Origin: Clostridium chauvoei
Lineage (GTDB): Bacteria; Bacillota; Clostridia; Clostridiales; Clostridiaceae
Length of the DNA: 64,000 nucleotides
Direction: 5' to 3'
Assembly: GCF_002327185.1 (NCBI RefSeq)
Contig: NZ_CP018624.1
Location: 2,180,660 to 2,244,659, forward strand
This document shows, piece after piece, positions 54,718 to 62,711 of the stretch. Under the pieces are notes generated by a model. That model ran no database searches, was not told the origin of the DNA, and worked only from the letters and a program-made list of their open reading frames with translations. Position numbers and translations under genes: made by a program. Every line of letters begins with the position of its first letter. The first letter of the stretch is position 1.

Positions 54718-56247
54718 GATAGTGTAAAGTTTCGTATGAAAAAATAGCTTACAGCTAATTTGGAATAATAGTTAAAAATATCTTTGCAATATCTAAGAAA
54801 ATTTTAAAATTGAATATGCTAAAAAGACCTTCGGTAACGGAGGCAAAAACTTAATCAATATTTGATTTTATGATTTATCAAGAAGTTTGTGATTCTTGCA
54901 TATGTAATATGGTTTGTTGACCGAGACTGATAAGAATTTGCCACTTTGCAGGCATATTGTCAATACCATCTAGTTGCTTTAATTCGTTTAAAGGACGCCA
55001 GTAATTGTAAGGATGCGGGCGTAAGAAATTGTAATAAGCAACCCAAAGGGAGAAGCCATAAAGAGCACCTTCATCACTTCCATAACCACAGGTACCCCTG
55101 TAGGAAGATTTAAAGGTACGGTTTAAACGCTCTACAACTTGCTCAACCCAACGAAATTCTTCAGATACTGGATCATCGTTAGTAAGTCCGATAACTTGAG
55201 TTAGATTAAATTCTTTATTTTTTTCTAATTCAAATTGTTGCTTCGCTAACGGATATGAACTGTAACCATCGGCAACAAAGTTTAAAGCTTTTCCAGAGAA
55301 GTCTTTAAACTTATCAAAAGCCATACGCATTGTTAGTATACAAGGGTCAGTAGCTCTTGTATCAGATACTTGATAACCTAGAATAGACATTTTACAATTA
55401 ACGTGATAAGTCAAGCATAGTCCCATTATATGCGGGCTAAACTTCTTAAAACTAAATCCGGTAGCATGTTTTGATATTGGATTTAGTTTTAAGAAGTTAA
55501 TATTAAATTCACGATATATGTAATGAAGCTTATACTTGTATTTATCACAAGGATCAATATTCTTTGGAAGATTCTTAAGATTTCTTTGATAGTATAAGCA
55601 TTTAGAATTATTACATTTATGTATTTTAAAGTGCTTGCGTTGCTTTTGTTCCGTAAGCGTAGCACCGCAATAAGGACATATAAATACTATTGGTTTAGTT
55701 GTGTAATTAGTTTCTTTAAATGTAAGACCACAAACTTTACATTGAAACTGTCCTTTACTGCCATTGTTATCGTATATATATTCATGTGGTGCACCACACT
55801 TAGGACATTTAGTTTTTTTAGGGATAGACTTCCCGTTCCGTCTTTGGGCGGGTTTTACGGTCTTGTTATATTTATGTTTGTAATAAGCTAAAAGTAATAT
55901 ATAGTCTACTTTTTCAAATCTAATAATTGTGGGTAGCTTATCTACTTTGAATTTTTGGTATTCTGGGCTATTAGAATCATCAAATATCATCTGGTTAAGT
56001 GGAATATGTTGTGAGATGAATAAAAGTAATTGACCGATAATGGCAATTAAATATTGATTATAAGTAATTAAATAAGTTATAATTGAATCTATAATAACGA
56101 TATCCTTTCATGTGTGATTTTGTTTGGTGAGAGATTCAATTTTAACATGAAATTAGGGGGTCGTTATTTTTTTATACAAAAAAACTGGCGAAACCTTGAT
56201 ATATAAAGATTTAAAAAGAAAAGTAGGGTAAAAAACTTTACACTAAC
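54718..56247 (-). mobile_element. IS6-like insertion sequence, left copy (defective, 1530 bp)
   Basis: Ends GATAGTGTAAAGTTT (outer) and the complement of GTTAGTGTAAAGTTT (inner) are terminal inverted repeats. It is flanked by the exact 8-bp duplication TTATAAAC (54710-54717 and 56248-56255). The 8-bp duplication and the TGTxxAAAGTT-type ends fit the IS6 family. Relative to the 1755-bp right copy it has lost 219 bp inside the transposase plus 6 bp elsewhere in the gene. Inverted relative to the right copy. Confidence 0.9.
54878..56092 (-). pseudogene. Transposase of the left IS copy, inactivated
   Basis: Same protein as 60128-61567 but with three defects: the start codon reads ATA (56090-56092); 73 residues are deleted, joining CKMS to ILGYQVS and removing the DETYIKVKG segment with the first catalytic Asp; and two residues are lost near INFLKL. 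The large deletion lies between two 5-bp GTCTA repeats in the intact copy. An internal Met would allow 370 residues, but they cannot be catalytic. Confidence 0.9.
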
Positions 56248-56270
56248 TTATAAACTTAGGGGGAATAAAA

Positions 56271-56647
56271 ATGAAAAAATATTATTAGGTTTATTATTAA
56301 CAACCTCAATAGTAGGAGGAAGTTCAATAATCGCTAATGCAGCAACTGGTCAATGGAAAATGGATGGAACTGGAACAGTTATCGGAGGGTCATTATACAA
56401 TACAAATGGTGCTAAAAATAGTGCAAATGCCTCAACTGCAAATAAAAGTAATAATAAATATAGGGCTTATGTACAACTCTATGCATACAAAACTAATGGA
56501 GTAATTGATAGAAATAGTACAAGAACAGGTGCTGAATCAGGAGATGTTGGTGTATCTAGTTATGCTGCAAATGTTGGAATTTGGGAAAGTTTACATTCTA
56601 CAGATCAATCAATTGATCAAAATTGTGGACTTAGATTATATATGTAA
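56271..56647 (+). pseudogene. Secreted bacteriocin-like peptide gene, frameshifted in the signal peptide
   Basis: ATG at 56271 follows AGGGGG. As written it reads MKKYY-stop because the A run 56274-56279 has six A; one more gives MKKILLGLLLTTSIVGG followed by SSIIANA-ATGQW, a classic Sec signal peptide with AxA cleavage site. The mature part is about 100 residues: GTGTVIGGSLYNT, many Asn/Ser/Ala, SYAANVGIWESLHS and a single Cys near the end. It is followed after 90 bp by ABC transporter genes, like lactococcin-972-type loci, but clear Lcn972 sequence motifs are not visible. Toxic or signalling activity is inferred. Confidence 0.55.
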
Positions 56648-56737
56648 TATATGATTTAAATCTTAACTTGAATTATTAAAGATATATTCAATTTAAATTA
56701 ATTGAATATATCTTTATATTTTATGATAGGGGGAACT

Positions 56738-57766
56738 ATGAAAAAAAATATTAACACTCTACTTACACTTGGTTTTTCTATAGCACTTTTTACAATTAGC
56801 TTTATAATTAGTTCAAATTATATAAATATAAAATATGTTATAGATGAAAATAAGTTTAATGATACTTTTAGCTACTTAGATATACACCTTCAAACTCCAT
56901 TAAGTTTACTTGAATCTAATAAATTATTAAAATCTATCGGAATTAATAAATACGCTACACAACCATCCTTAGTTGTGAATAGAATTGGTGAAACGGATTA
57001 TGCAAATAAACTAATTGGAGTATCTGAAAATTTTAATATAGAAGATTATTTTAATATAGAATGGCTTTCAAATGGGAAAAATGATTTTTATAATAGAACG
57101 GATGTTGTAATTATTGGTAATTCATTAATGCAAGCTTTAAATAAACTAAACAGTTCAACAGAATACATAGAGATTCAAGGTGAAAACCGTAAAATTGCAG
57201 GAGTATTAAAAGATTCACAATATGCTTCATTTATGACATTTATGCCAATTGAATATCTTAGAAAAGAAAATGAATTGTCTAATATAATCCAATGTTTTGT
57301 TGATAAAAATACAAATATTGCATTTGGAAATTTAAAAGGAGCAATTCATAATAGCCCTGCTAAAAATGTATTAAAATTTGCAATTGATAAATCAATGACT
57401 ATTGAAGGTGAAATAGTAGATATAATTTTAGGAATACTTACAATAGTAATTTTTAGTATATGTTATGTTCAAATAAATAAAAGAAAATTTTCTATAATGC
57501 GATTAGTTGGTGCAAAGCAAAAACATATCTTATATGAATACATAAGATGTTTATTACCAATGTTTTCAATAGCATTTTTTATTGCAATATATTTTTCAAG
57601 TATAACAATAAATTATATCAGTAATAATATAGATGATATTTTCTTTAAAGTAGACTTAATTAACATTTGTATGACAGGTATTATCGGATTTATATTAATT
57701 TTATTAACATCTTTATTATGTATGATTAATACTTTAAGATTTAGAATTTTGGAGGATATAAGATAA
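56738..57766 (+). CDS. FtsX-like ABC transporter permease, first subunit
   Basis: 342 residues from the ATG at 56738, with AGGGGG 6 nt upstream; the earlier frame start at 56702 has none. One N-terminal helix (about 7-26), an extracytoplasmic MacB-like domain (about 30-225) and three C-terminal helices (about 235-340) with the RLVGAKQKHIL loop typical of FtsX/MacB permeases. Its stop overlaps the next gene by 1 bp. Probably part of an exporter or self-protection pump for the peptide encoded upstream. Confidence 0.8.
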   Translation: MKKNINTLLTLGFSIALFTISFIISSNYINIKYVIDENKFNDTFSYLDIHLQTPLSLLESNKLLKSIGINKYATQPSLVVNRIGETDYANKLIGVSENFNIEDYFNIEWLSNGKNDFYNRTDVVIIGNSLMQALNKLNSSTEYIEIQGENRKIAGVLKDSQYASFMTFMPIEYLRKENELSNIIQCFVDKNTNIAFGNLKGAIHNSPAKNVLKFAIDKSMTIEGEIVDIILGILTIVIFSICYVQINKRKFSIMRLVGAKQKHILYEYIRCLLPMFSIAFFIAIYFSSITINYISNNIDDIFFKVDLINICMTGIIGFILILLTSLLCMINTLRFRILEDIR

Positions 57767-58962
57767 TGATGAAAGATAAACTTTTTTTTACTTTTAGAAA
57801 AGATAAAGTAATAAATATAATACTAATAATCCAATTAACATTATCTATATTTTGTATCTATAATTTTTTAACAACATTCTTTTTCAAAACTGAATATACA
57901 AAATTATATAATTCAAGCTATGATATTGAAAATGGAATAATAATAAAATTTACTCCTGCTAATATTTCAGGACAAAATGTAAATCCATTACCTATATTAA
58001 AAAGCTTAGAAAAAAATAATATAAAAGGTGGCATTATGCTTGAAATGCCTGATGAAAAATATAGTATACCTCTTAAAACGTTAAACATTAGTCCTAAATT
58101 GTTGATGAATAGAGAAGAATATATATTTGGAGATAATACAGCTATTCTGCCTATTAAAATGAATTATACATCATTAAATAGACATAGTGATAAAATAAAT
58201 GGTCAAATCGAAGAAAATATGTGGAAAATTGAAGGAAATACTATTCCAGTAGTTGTTGGAGTTAATTTTTCTAATAAATTTAAAATTGGAGATATAATTA
58301 AATTCAACGGAAATGATTTTCACATTATAGGTGTTATGTCAGAAAGTATACTATATCAAACACACTATGATAGTATTTTAACTGCTAAAGATACTAGTGG
58401 AAAATTTATTATACCTATTGAAGATAAAGACTATACTTCAAGTTATAACAATGATCCTATAATCATCTCAAATAGTGATATAACAAGTGTTGAAACTGCA
58501 TTGAAAGATTTTTCAAATTTATTTGAAATAAGAAATTATGGAGAAGACTATGAATGGTTTTCTAAAGAAATTAAATATGATCTTTTTAAAAAAAATATTA
58601 GGACACTAATTTTGATGTTAGCAACAATAGGGTCATTGTTCATTACATTATTGATAAAAATTCTATCTAGTAAAGATAGATTTGGAATTTTATATTCTTT
58701 AGGATTTAAACAAAAAGAAATTAATAATATATTCATTTTAGAATTTAGTCCAATTCTATATATAATAATCATTACTAGCTTTATTTTAACTAATACTGTT
58801 GGCAAATTTTCTTTCAGAAGATTTTTAGTACAAAATAAAGTCTGTTATTGGGGAGTATCTATTTCTATAGTAATTCTATTAATTATAATTTGTTTCAAAT
58901 TTATTTTTAATAAAATAAATAAATTATCACCTAAGGAAATGATGGAGGATTTTAATAAATGA
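57766..58962 (+). CDS. FtsX-like ABC transporter permease, second subunit
   Basis: 398 residues. An N-terminal helix (about 15-36), an extracytoplasmic domain (about 40-275), then helices at about 280-300, 325-345 and 360-385, with LYSLGFKQKEINNIF, the FtsX-type coupling loop. It overlaps the upstream gene by 1 bp (TAATG) and the ATPase gene by 4 bp (ATGA), indicating translational coupling. With 56738-57766 it makes a heteromeric permease. Confidence 0.8.
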   Translation: MMKDKLFFTFRKDKVINIILIIQLTLSIFCIYNFLTTFFFKTEYTKLYNSSYDIENGIIIKFTPANISGQNVNPLPILKSLEKNNIKGGIMLEMPDEKYSIPLKTLNISPKLLMNREEYIFGDNTAILPIKMNYTSLNRHSDKINGQIEENMWKIEGNTIPVVVGVNFSNKFKIGDIIKFNGNDFHIIGVMSESILYQTHYDSILTAKDTSGKFIIPIEDKDYTSSYNNDPIIISNSDITSVETALKDFSNLFEIRNYGEDYEWFSKEIKYDLFKKNIRTLILMLATIGSLFITLLIKILSSKDRFGILYSLGFKQKEINNIFILEFSPILYIIIITSFILTNTVGKFSFRRFLVQNKVCYWGVSISIVILLIIICFKFIFNKINKLSPKEMMEDFNK

Positions 58963-59651
58963 TTACACTACTTAATATTGAAAAAATATATGGTAAAAAT
59001 GAAAATCAAACAATAGCTCTAAAAAATATAAATTTACAAATTAATGAAGGAGATTTTATATCTATAATGGGTTCATCAGGTTGTGGTAAAAGTACTCTTT
59101 TAAATATACTAGGTATGATAGACAAGCCAACTAAAGGAGATTATATATTTGAAAATCAAAAAATCAACTTTAATAATATAAACTCATTATCAGAGATTAG
59201 AAATACAAAAATATCCTTTATTTTTCAAAACTTTGCTTTAATAAATGATATGACTGTTTTAAATAATTGTTTACTACCTTTAAAATTTAGAAAAGGAAAA
59301 AAATCTGATAAACATAACTTAATTGATAAATATCTATCAGAACTTGGAATTCTTAATATAAAAAATAAATTAATAAAAGAATTATCTGGAGGTCAACAGC
59401 AAAGGGTTGCTATTGCTAGAGCTTTAGTTCAAGATACTAAAATAATTTTAGCTGATGAGCCAACAGGTGCTTTAGATGAGGAAAATAGTATAAAAATATT
59501 AGAAATATTCAAATTATTAAACGAAAAATATAAGAAAACAATTATATTAGTAACACATGATCTAGATGTTTCAAAGTATGCACATACTACTTATATAATA
59601 AAAGACGGAAAATTTATTAGTAATTCTAAAGATTTCATATTAAATGAGTAA
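58959..59651 (+). CDS. ABC transporter ATPase, LolD/MacB family
   Basis: 230 residues. Walker A GSSGCGKST, Q-loop FIFQNFALI, signature LSGGQQQRVAIARALVQD, Walker B IILADEPTGALDE and H-loop VTHD are all intact. This subfamily powers MacB/FtsX-type exporters, including those linked to lactococcin-972-like bacteriocins. Last gene of the operon; a strong terminator lies 44 bp downstream. Confidence 0.92.
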   Translation: MITLLNIEKIYGKNENQTIALKNINLQINEGDFISIMGSSGCGKSTLLNILGMIDKPTKGDYIFENQKINFNNINSLSEIRNTKISFIFQNFALINDMTVLNNCLLPLKFRKGKKSDKHNLIDKYLSELGILNIKNKLIKELSGGQQQRVAIARALVQDTKIILADEPTGALDEENSIKILEIFKLLNEKYKKTIILVTHDLDVSKYAHTTYIIKDGKFISNSKDFILNE

Positions 59652-59694
59652 TTTCTATAACTAAAATCATATTTACCCTAATTATCATTTGTCG

Positions 59695-59748
59695 AAATAA
59701 TCTAAGAAATTTATCTCCATAAAAATTTCTTAGATTATTTCCATTTTT
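59695..59748 (+). terminator. Terminator of the peptide/ABC operon
   Basis: A perfect 18-bp stem (59695-59712 with 59723-59740, AAATAATCTAAGAAATTT) and then CCATTTTTT. Confidence 0.9.
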
Positions 59749-59804
59749 TAAATACTATTTAAATTACATTTTTAATCGTGAAATCTAAAACTTTATTTAT
59801 CTAA

Positions 59805-59949
59805 TTAATTTCTATAATATAATAATCTCACTACAAAACTACCTCTATCATATAGATTATATTCAATTAAATTGTCTTTTTTTTCTTTTTTAAAGCTATC
59901 TTATAATTGCATCTACATCATTTATATTCTCTCTATAACAATTTTTCAT
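59805..59949 (-). pseudogene. Internally deleted paralogue of the 113-residue gene
   Basis: On the minus strand, ATG at 59947-59949 after AGGGGG encodes MKNCYRENINDVDAIIR then a stop. Another frame then encodes SFKKEKKDNLIEYNLYD, RGSFVVRLLYYRN and a stop. The two pieces match the beginning (VDAII) and the end (FKKEKNNKLIEYNLYE...RLLFYRN) of the 61898-62239 protein. About 70 central codons are gone. It converges on the peptide operon within the IS bracket. Confidence 0.75.
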
Positions 59950-59972
59950 AAAAACTCCCCCTAAAAATAATC

Positions 59973-61727
59973 GTTAGTGTAAAGTTTTTTACACTACTTT
60001 TCTTTTTAAATCTTTATATATCAAGGTTTCGCCAGTTTTTTTGTATAAAAAAATAACGACCCCCTAATTTCATGTTAAAATTGAATCTCTAACCAAACAA
60101 AATCACACATGAAAGGATGTCGTTATTATGGATTCAATTATAACTTATTTAATTACTTATAATCAATATTTAATTGCCATTATCGGTCAATTACTTTTAT
60201 TCATCTCAAAACATATTCCACTTAACCAGATGATATTTGATGATTCTAATAGTCCAGAATACCAAAAATTCAAAGTAGATAAGCTACCCACAATTATTAG
60301 ATTTGAAAAGGTAGACTATATATTACTTTTAGCTTATTACAAACATAAATATAACAAGACCGTAAAACCCGTCCAAAGACGGAACGGGAAGTCTATCCCT
60401 AAAAAAACTAAATGTCCTAAGTGTGGTGCACCACATGAATATATATACGATAACAATGGCAGTAAAGGACAGTTTCAATGTAAAGTTTGTGGTCTTACAT
60501 TTAAAGAAACTAATCACACAACTAAACCAATAGTATTTATATGTCCTTATTGCGGTGCTACGCTTACGGAACAAAAGCAACGCAAGCACTTTAAAATACA
60601 TAAATGCAATAATTCTAAATGCTTATACTATCAAAGAAATCTTAAGAATCTTCCAAAGAATATTGATCCTTGTGATAAATACAAGTATAAGCTTCATTAC
60701 ATATATCGTGAATTTAATATTAACTTCTTTAAAATGGATCTATATCCAATATCAAAACATGCTACCGGATTTAGTTTTAAGAAGTTTAGCCCGCATATAA
60801 TGGGACTATGCTTGACTTATCACGTTAATTGTAAAATGTCTACAAGACAAACAGCTCATGTTTTAAAAGAAGTTCATGGAATAAAAATTTCACATAGAAC
60901 TGTTGCTAATTATGCTCTAACAGCAGCTGCTGTTATTAAGCCGTTTGTTGATACCTTTGATTACAAACCCTCTAAAATACTTTCTGCCGATGAAACTTAT
61001 ATAAAAGTAAAAGGCATTAAGCATTATGTCTGGATTGTAATGGATGCTTGTAAAAGGTCTATTCTAGGTTATCAAGTATCTGATACAAGAGATACTGGCC
61101 CTTGTATACTAGCAATGCGTATGGCTTTTGATAAGTTTAAAGACTTCCCTGGAAAAGCTTTAAACTTCGTTGCCGATGGTTACAGTTCATATCCGTTAGC
61201 GAAGCAACAATTTGAATTAGAAAAAAATAAAGAATTTAATCTAACTCAAGTTATCGGACTTACTAACGATGATCCAGTATCTGAAGAATTTCGTTGGGTT
61301 AAGCAAGTTGTAGAGCGTTTAAACCGTACCTTTAAATCTTCCTACAGGGGTACCTGTGGTTATGGAAGTGATGAAGGTGCTCTTTATGGCTTCTCCCTTT
61401 GGGTTGCTTATTACAACTTCTTACGCCCGCATCCTTACAATTACTGGCGTCCTTTAAACGAATTAAAGCAACTAGATGGTATTGACAATATGTCTGCAAA
61501 GTGGCAAATTCTTATCAGTCTCGGTCAACAAACCATATTACATATGCAAGAATCACAAACTTCTTGATAAATCATAAAATCAAATATTGATTAAGTTTTT
61601 GCCTCCGTTACCGAAGGTCTTTTTAGCATATTCAATTTTAAAATTTTCTTAGATATTATAAAGATATTTTTAACTATTATTCCAAATTAGCCATAAGCTA
61701 TTTTTTCATACGAAACTTTACACTATC
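59973..61727 (+). mobile_element. IS6-like insertion sequence, right copy (intact, 1755 bp)
   Basis: Terminal repeats G(A/T)TAGTGTAAAGTTT (outer end reads CACTATC). Flanked by the exact 8-bp duplication AAATAATC (59965-59972 and 61728-61735). The inner end also has the palindrome TAGTGTAAA-N4-TTTACACTA (59975-59996). The single gene encodes a full-length DDE transposase. It may correspond to an ISCpe7-type element known from C. perfringens, which I cannot confirm. Confidence 0.92.
60128..61567 (+). CDS. IS6-like DDE transposase with zinc-ribbon N-terminus
   Basis: 479 residues. Zinc-binding pairs CPKCGAPHE, CKVCGLTF and CPYCGATLTE (about 100-150), a helix-turn-helix region with TRQTAHVLKEVHGIKISHRT (about 230-260), and a DDE domain with SADETYIKVKG (first D), NFVADGYSSYP (second D) and RWVKQVVERLNRTFKSSYRG (E). 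Longer than the ~230-residue standard IS6 transposase owing to the zinc-ribbon part. All three acidic residues are present, so the copy may be active and could mobilise the defective left copy. Confidence 0.92.
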   Translation: MDSIITYLITYNQYLIAIIGQLLLFISKHIPLNQMIFDDSNSPEYQKFKVDKLPTIIRFEKVDYILLLAYYKHKYNKTVKPVQRRNGKSIPKKTKCPKCGAPHEYIYDNNGSKGQFQCKVCGLTFKETNHTTKPIVFICPYCGATLTEQKQRKHFKIHKCNNSKCLYYQRNLKNLPKNIDPCDKYKYKLHYIYREFNINFFKMDLYPISKHATGFSFKKFSPHIMGLCLTYHVNCKMSTRQTAHVLKEVHGIKISHRTVANYALTAAAVIKPFVDTFDYKPSKILSADETYIKVKGIKHYVWIVMDACKRSILGYQVSDTRDTGPCILAMRMAFDKFKDFPGKALNFVADGYSSYPLAKQQFELEKNKEFNLTQVIGLTNDDPVSEEFRWVKQVVERLNRTFKSSYRGTCGYGSDEGALYGFSLWVAYYNFLRPHPYNYWRPLNELKQLDGIDNMSAKWQILISLGQQTILHMQESQTS

Positions 61728-61869
61728 AAATAATCATATGGCCATATAATTTATTAATAATCTATTTAAAAAAATTTGAATAGATACTTTAAAATAGATT
61801 ATTTATTATATAATTATCTTTTTAAGATAAAAATTAGATATAACTTCGCTAAAATAATCTTTAGTGAAT

Positions 61870-61899
61870 AAAAAAGGCAGAATAAAACTGCCTTTTTTT
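61870..61899 (-). terminator. Terminator of the 113-residue gene
   Basis: AAAAAAGGCAG and CTGCCTTTTTT around AATAAAA, directly after the stop codon on the minus strand. Confidence 0.88.
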
Positions 61900-62239
61900 A
61901 ATTTCTGTAAAACAATAATCTTATTATAAATTTTTCTTTTTCATATAAATTATATTCGATTAATTTATTATTTTTTTCTTTCTTAAAATTATCACCAATA
62001 AAAACCTCTGTTCTATCATTGTAAATTTGAGTCATTTTAATTTTATTACCATCATATGTTATTATTCTAAATACTGGCTCTCCCTCTATTGTGTGTGTTA
62101 AAACTTTTATAGAATCTGGTTTACCTAAAATAACATTGTCAAAAAAATTACATATTGGTAACTTATTATCAACAATACCAATAGAATCTATGATTGCGTC
62201 AACCTGCCTTTTTTCTCTTTTAAAAAATTTCCACATCAT
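61898..62239 (-). CDS. Hypothetical protein, 113 residues, with a decayed paralogue nearby
   Basis: Begins MMWKFFKREKRQVDAIIDSIG; the second ATG (62236) has AAGGAGG at the better spacing of 7. Soluble, basic N-terminus and a predicted beta-rich body (VFRIITYDGNKIKMTQIYNDRTEVFIG). No family recognised. A degenerate copy lies at 59805-59949 on the other side of the right IS, so this was once a tandem pair next to the peptide/ABC operon. An immunity role is possible but unproven. Confidence 0.6.
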   Translation of the reverse strand: MMWKFFKREKRQVDAIIDSIGIVDNKLPICNFFDNVILGKPDSIKVLTHTIEGEPVFRIITYDGNKIKMTQIYNDRTEVFIGDNFKKEKNNKLIEYNLYEKEKFIIRLLFYRN

Positions 62240-62271
62240 CCATCCTCCTTAATTCATATATAAACTACTTT

Positions 62272-62636
62272 TTATTTTAATGTATGAATTACTTTCAATA
62301 ACATTTCTTCGTTAAATGGAATTTTTGCGAAGTTATTTAAATTATTATAATAATTTTTTCTATACTCCCTTAGTGACTTATAGTCTAAGGTGGAGTGTAA
62401 TCTTTTTGCATTATAAAATAATTCAATATATTCAACTATAGCTTGTTTTGATTCCGCTCTCCTTTTAAATTTTCTTCCATAAAGAAAGTCTTTCTTTAAA
62501 GATGAGAAGAATGATTCTGCACAAGCATTATCATAACAACATCCTTTAGCACTCATACTTTGCATACATCCAGTATCTCTTAATAAATCTTGATAGTCAC
62601 AGGATGCATACTGAACCCCTCTATCAGAATAAAAAA
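62272..62636 (-). pseudogene. IS3-family OrfB C-terminal remnant (IS150-like)
   Basis: SDRGVQYAS, GCCYDNACAESFFSSLKKDFL and IELFYNAKRLHSTLDYKSLREYRKNY are the C-terminal part of the IS3 integrase core (second D and E). The N-terminal two-thirds, including the first D, are absent: the sequence is cut just before SDRG, next to the terminator at 62640-62677. Confidence 0.85.
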
Positions 62637-62637
62637 A

Positions 62638-62680
62638 ATAAATGAGCAATATCTATTCTGCCATATTTGCTCATTTATTT
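62638..62680 (-). terminator. Terminator of the DUF4179 gene
   Basis: AAATGAGCAA...TTGCTCATTT arms around TATCTATTCTGCCATAT, then on the minus strand a T-rich run. It lies 30 bp after the stop at 62712. Confidence 0.75.
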
Positions 62681-62711
62681 ATATTAGTCTTAATTTATTA
62701 TATTCACATAC

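Noticed and set aside
56271..56647. Firm assignment of the peptide to the lactococcin 972 family
   Set aside because: Synteny fits, but the mature sequence lacks the GTWxYG and YSNYxH-like pattern of that family as I know it; kept as bacteriocin-like only.
56360..56647. Small cytosolic protein starting at the internal ATG 56360
   Set aside because: No ribosome site there, and the frame upstream encodes a perfect signal peptide linked to an RBS-preceded ATG by one base.
54718..61727. A classical composite transposon that brought the peptide/ABC operon in
   Set aside because: Each IS copy has its own perfect target duplication and the two outer flanks differ, which shows separate insertions at this site.
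52288..62636. One IS3 element split into OrfA (52.3 kb) and OrfB (62.3 kb) pieces by later insertions
   Set aside because: On the minus strand OrfA should lie at higher coordinates than OrfB; the order is the reverse, so they are separate remnants.
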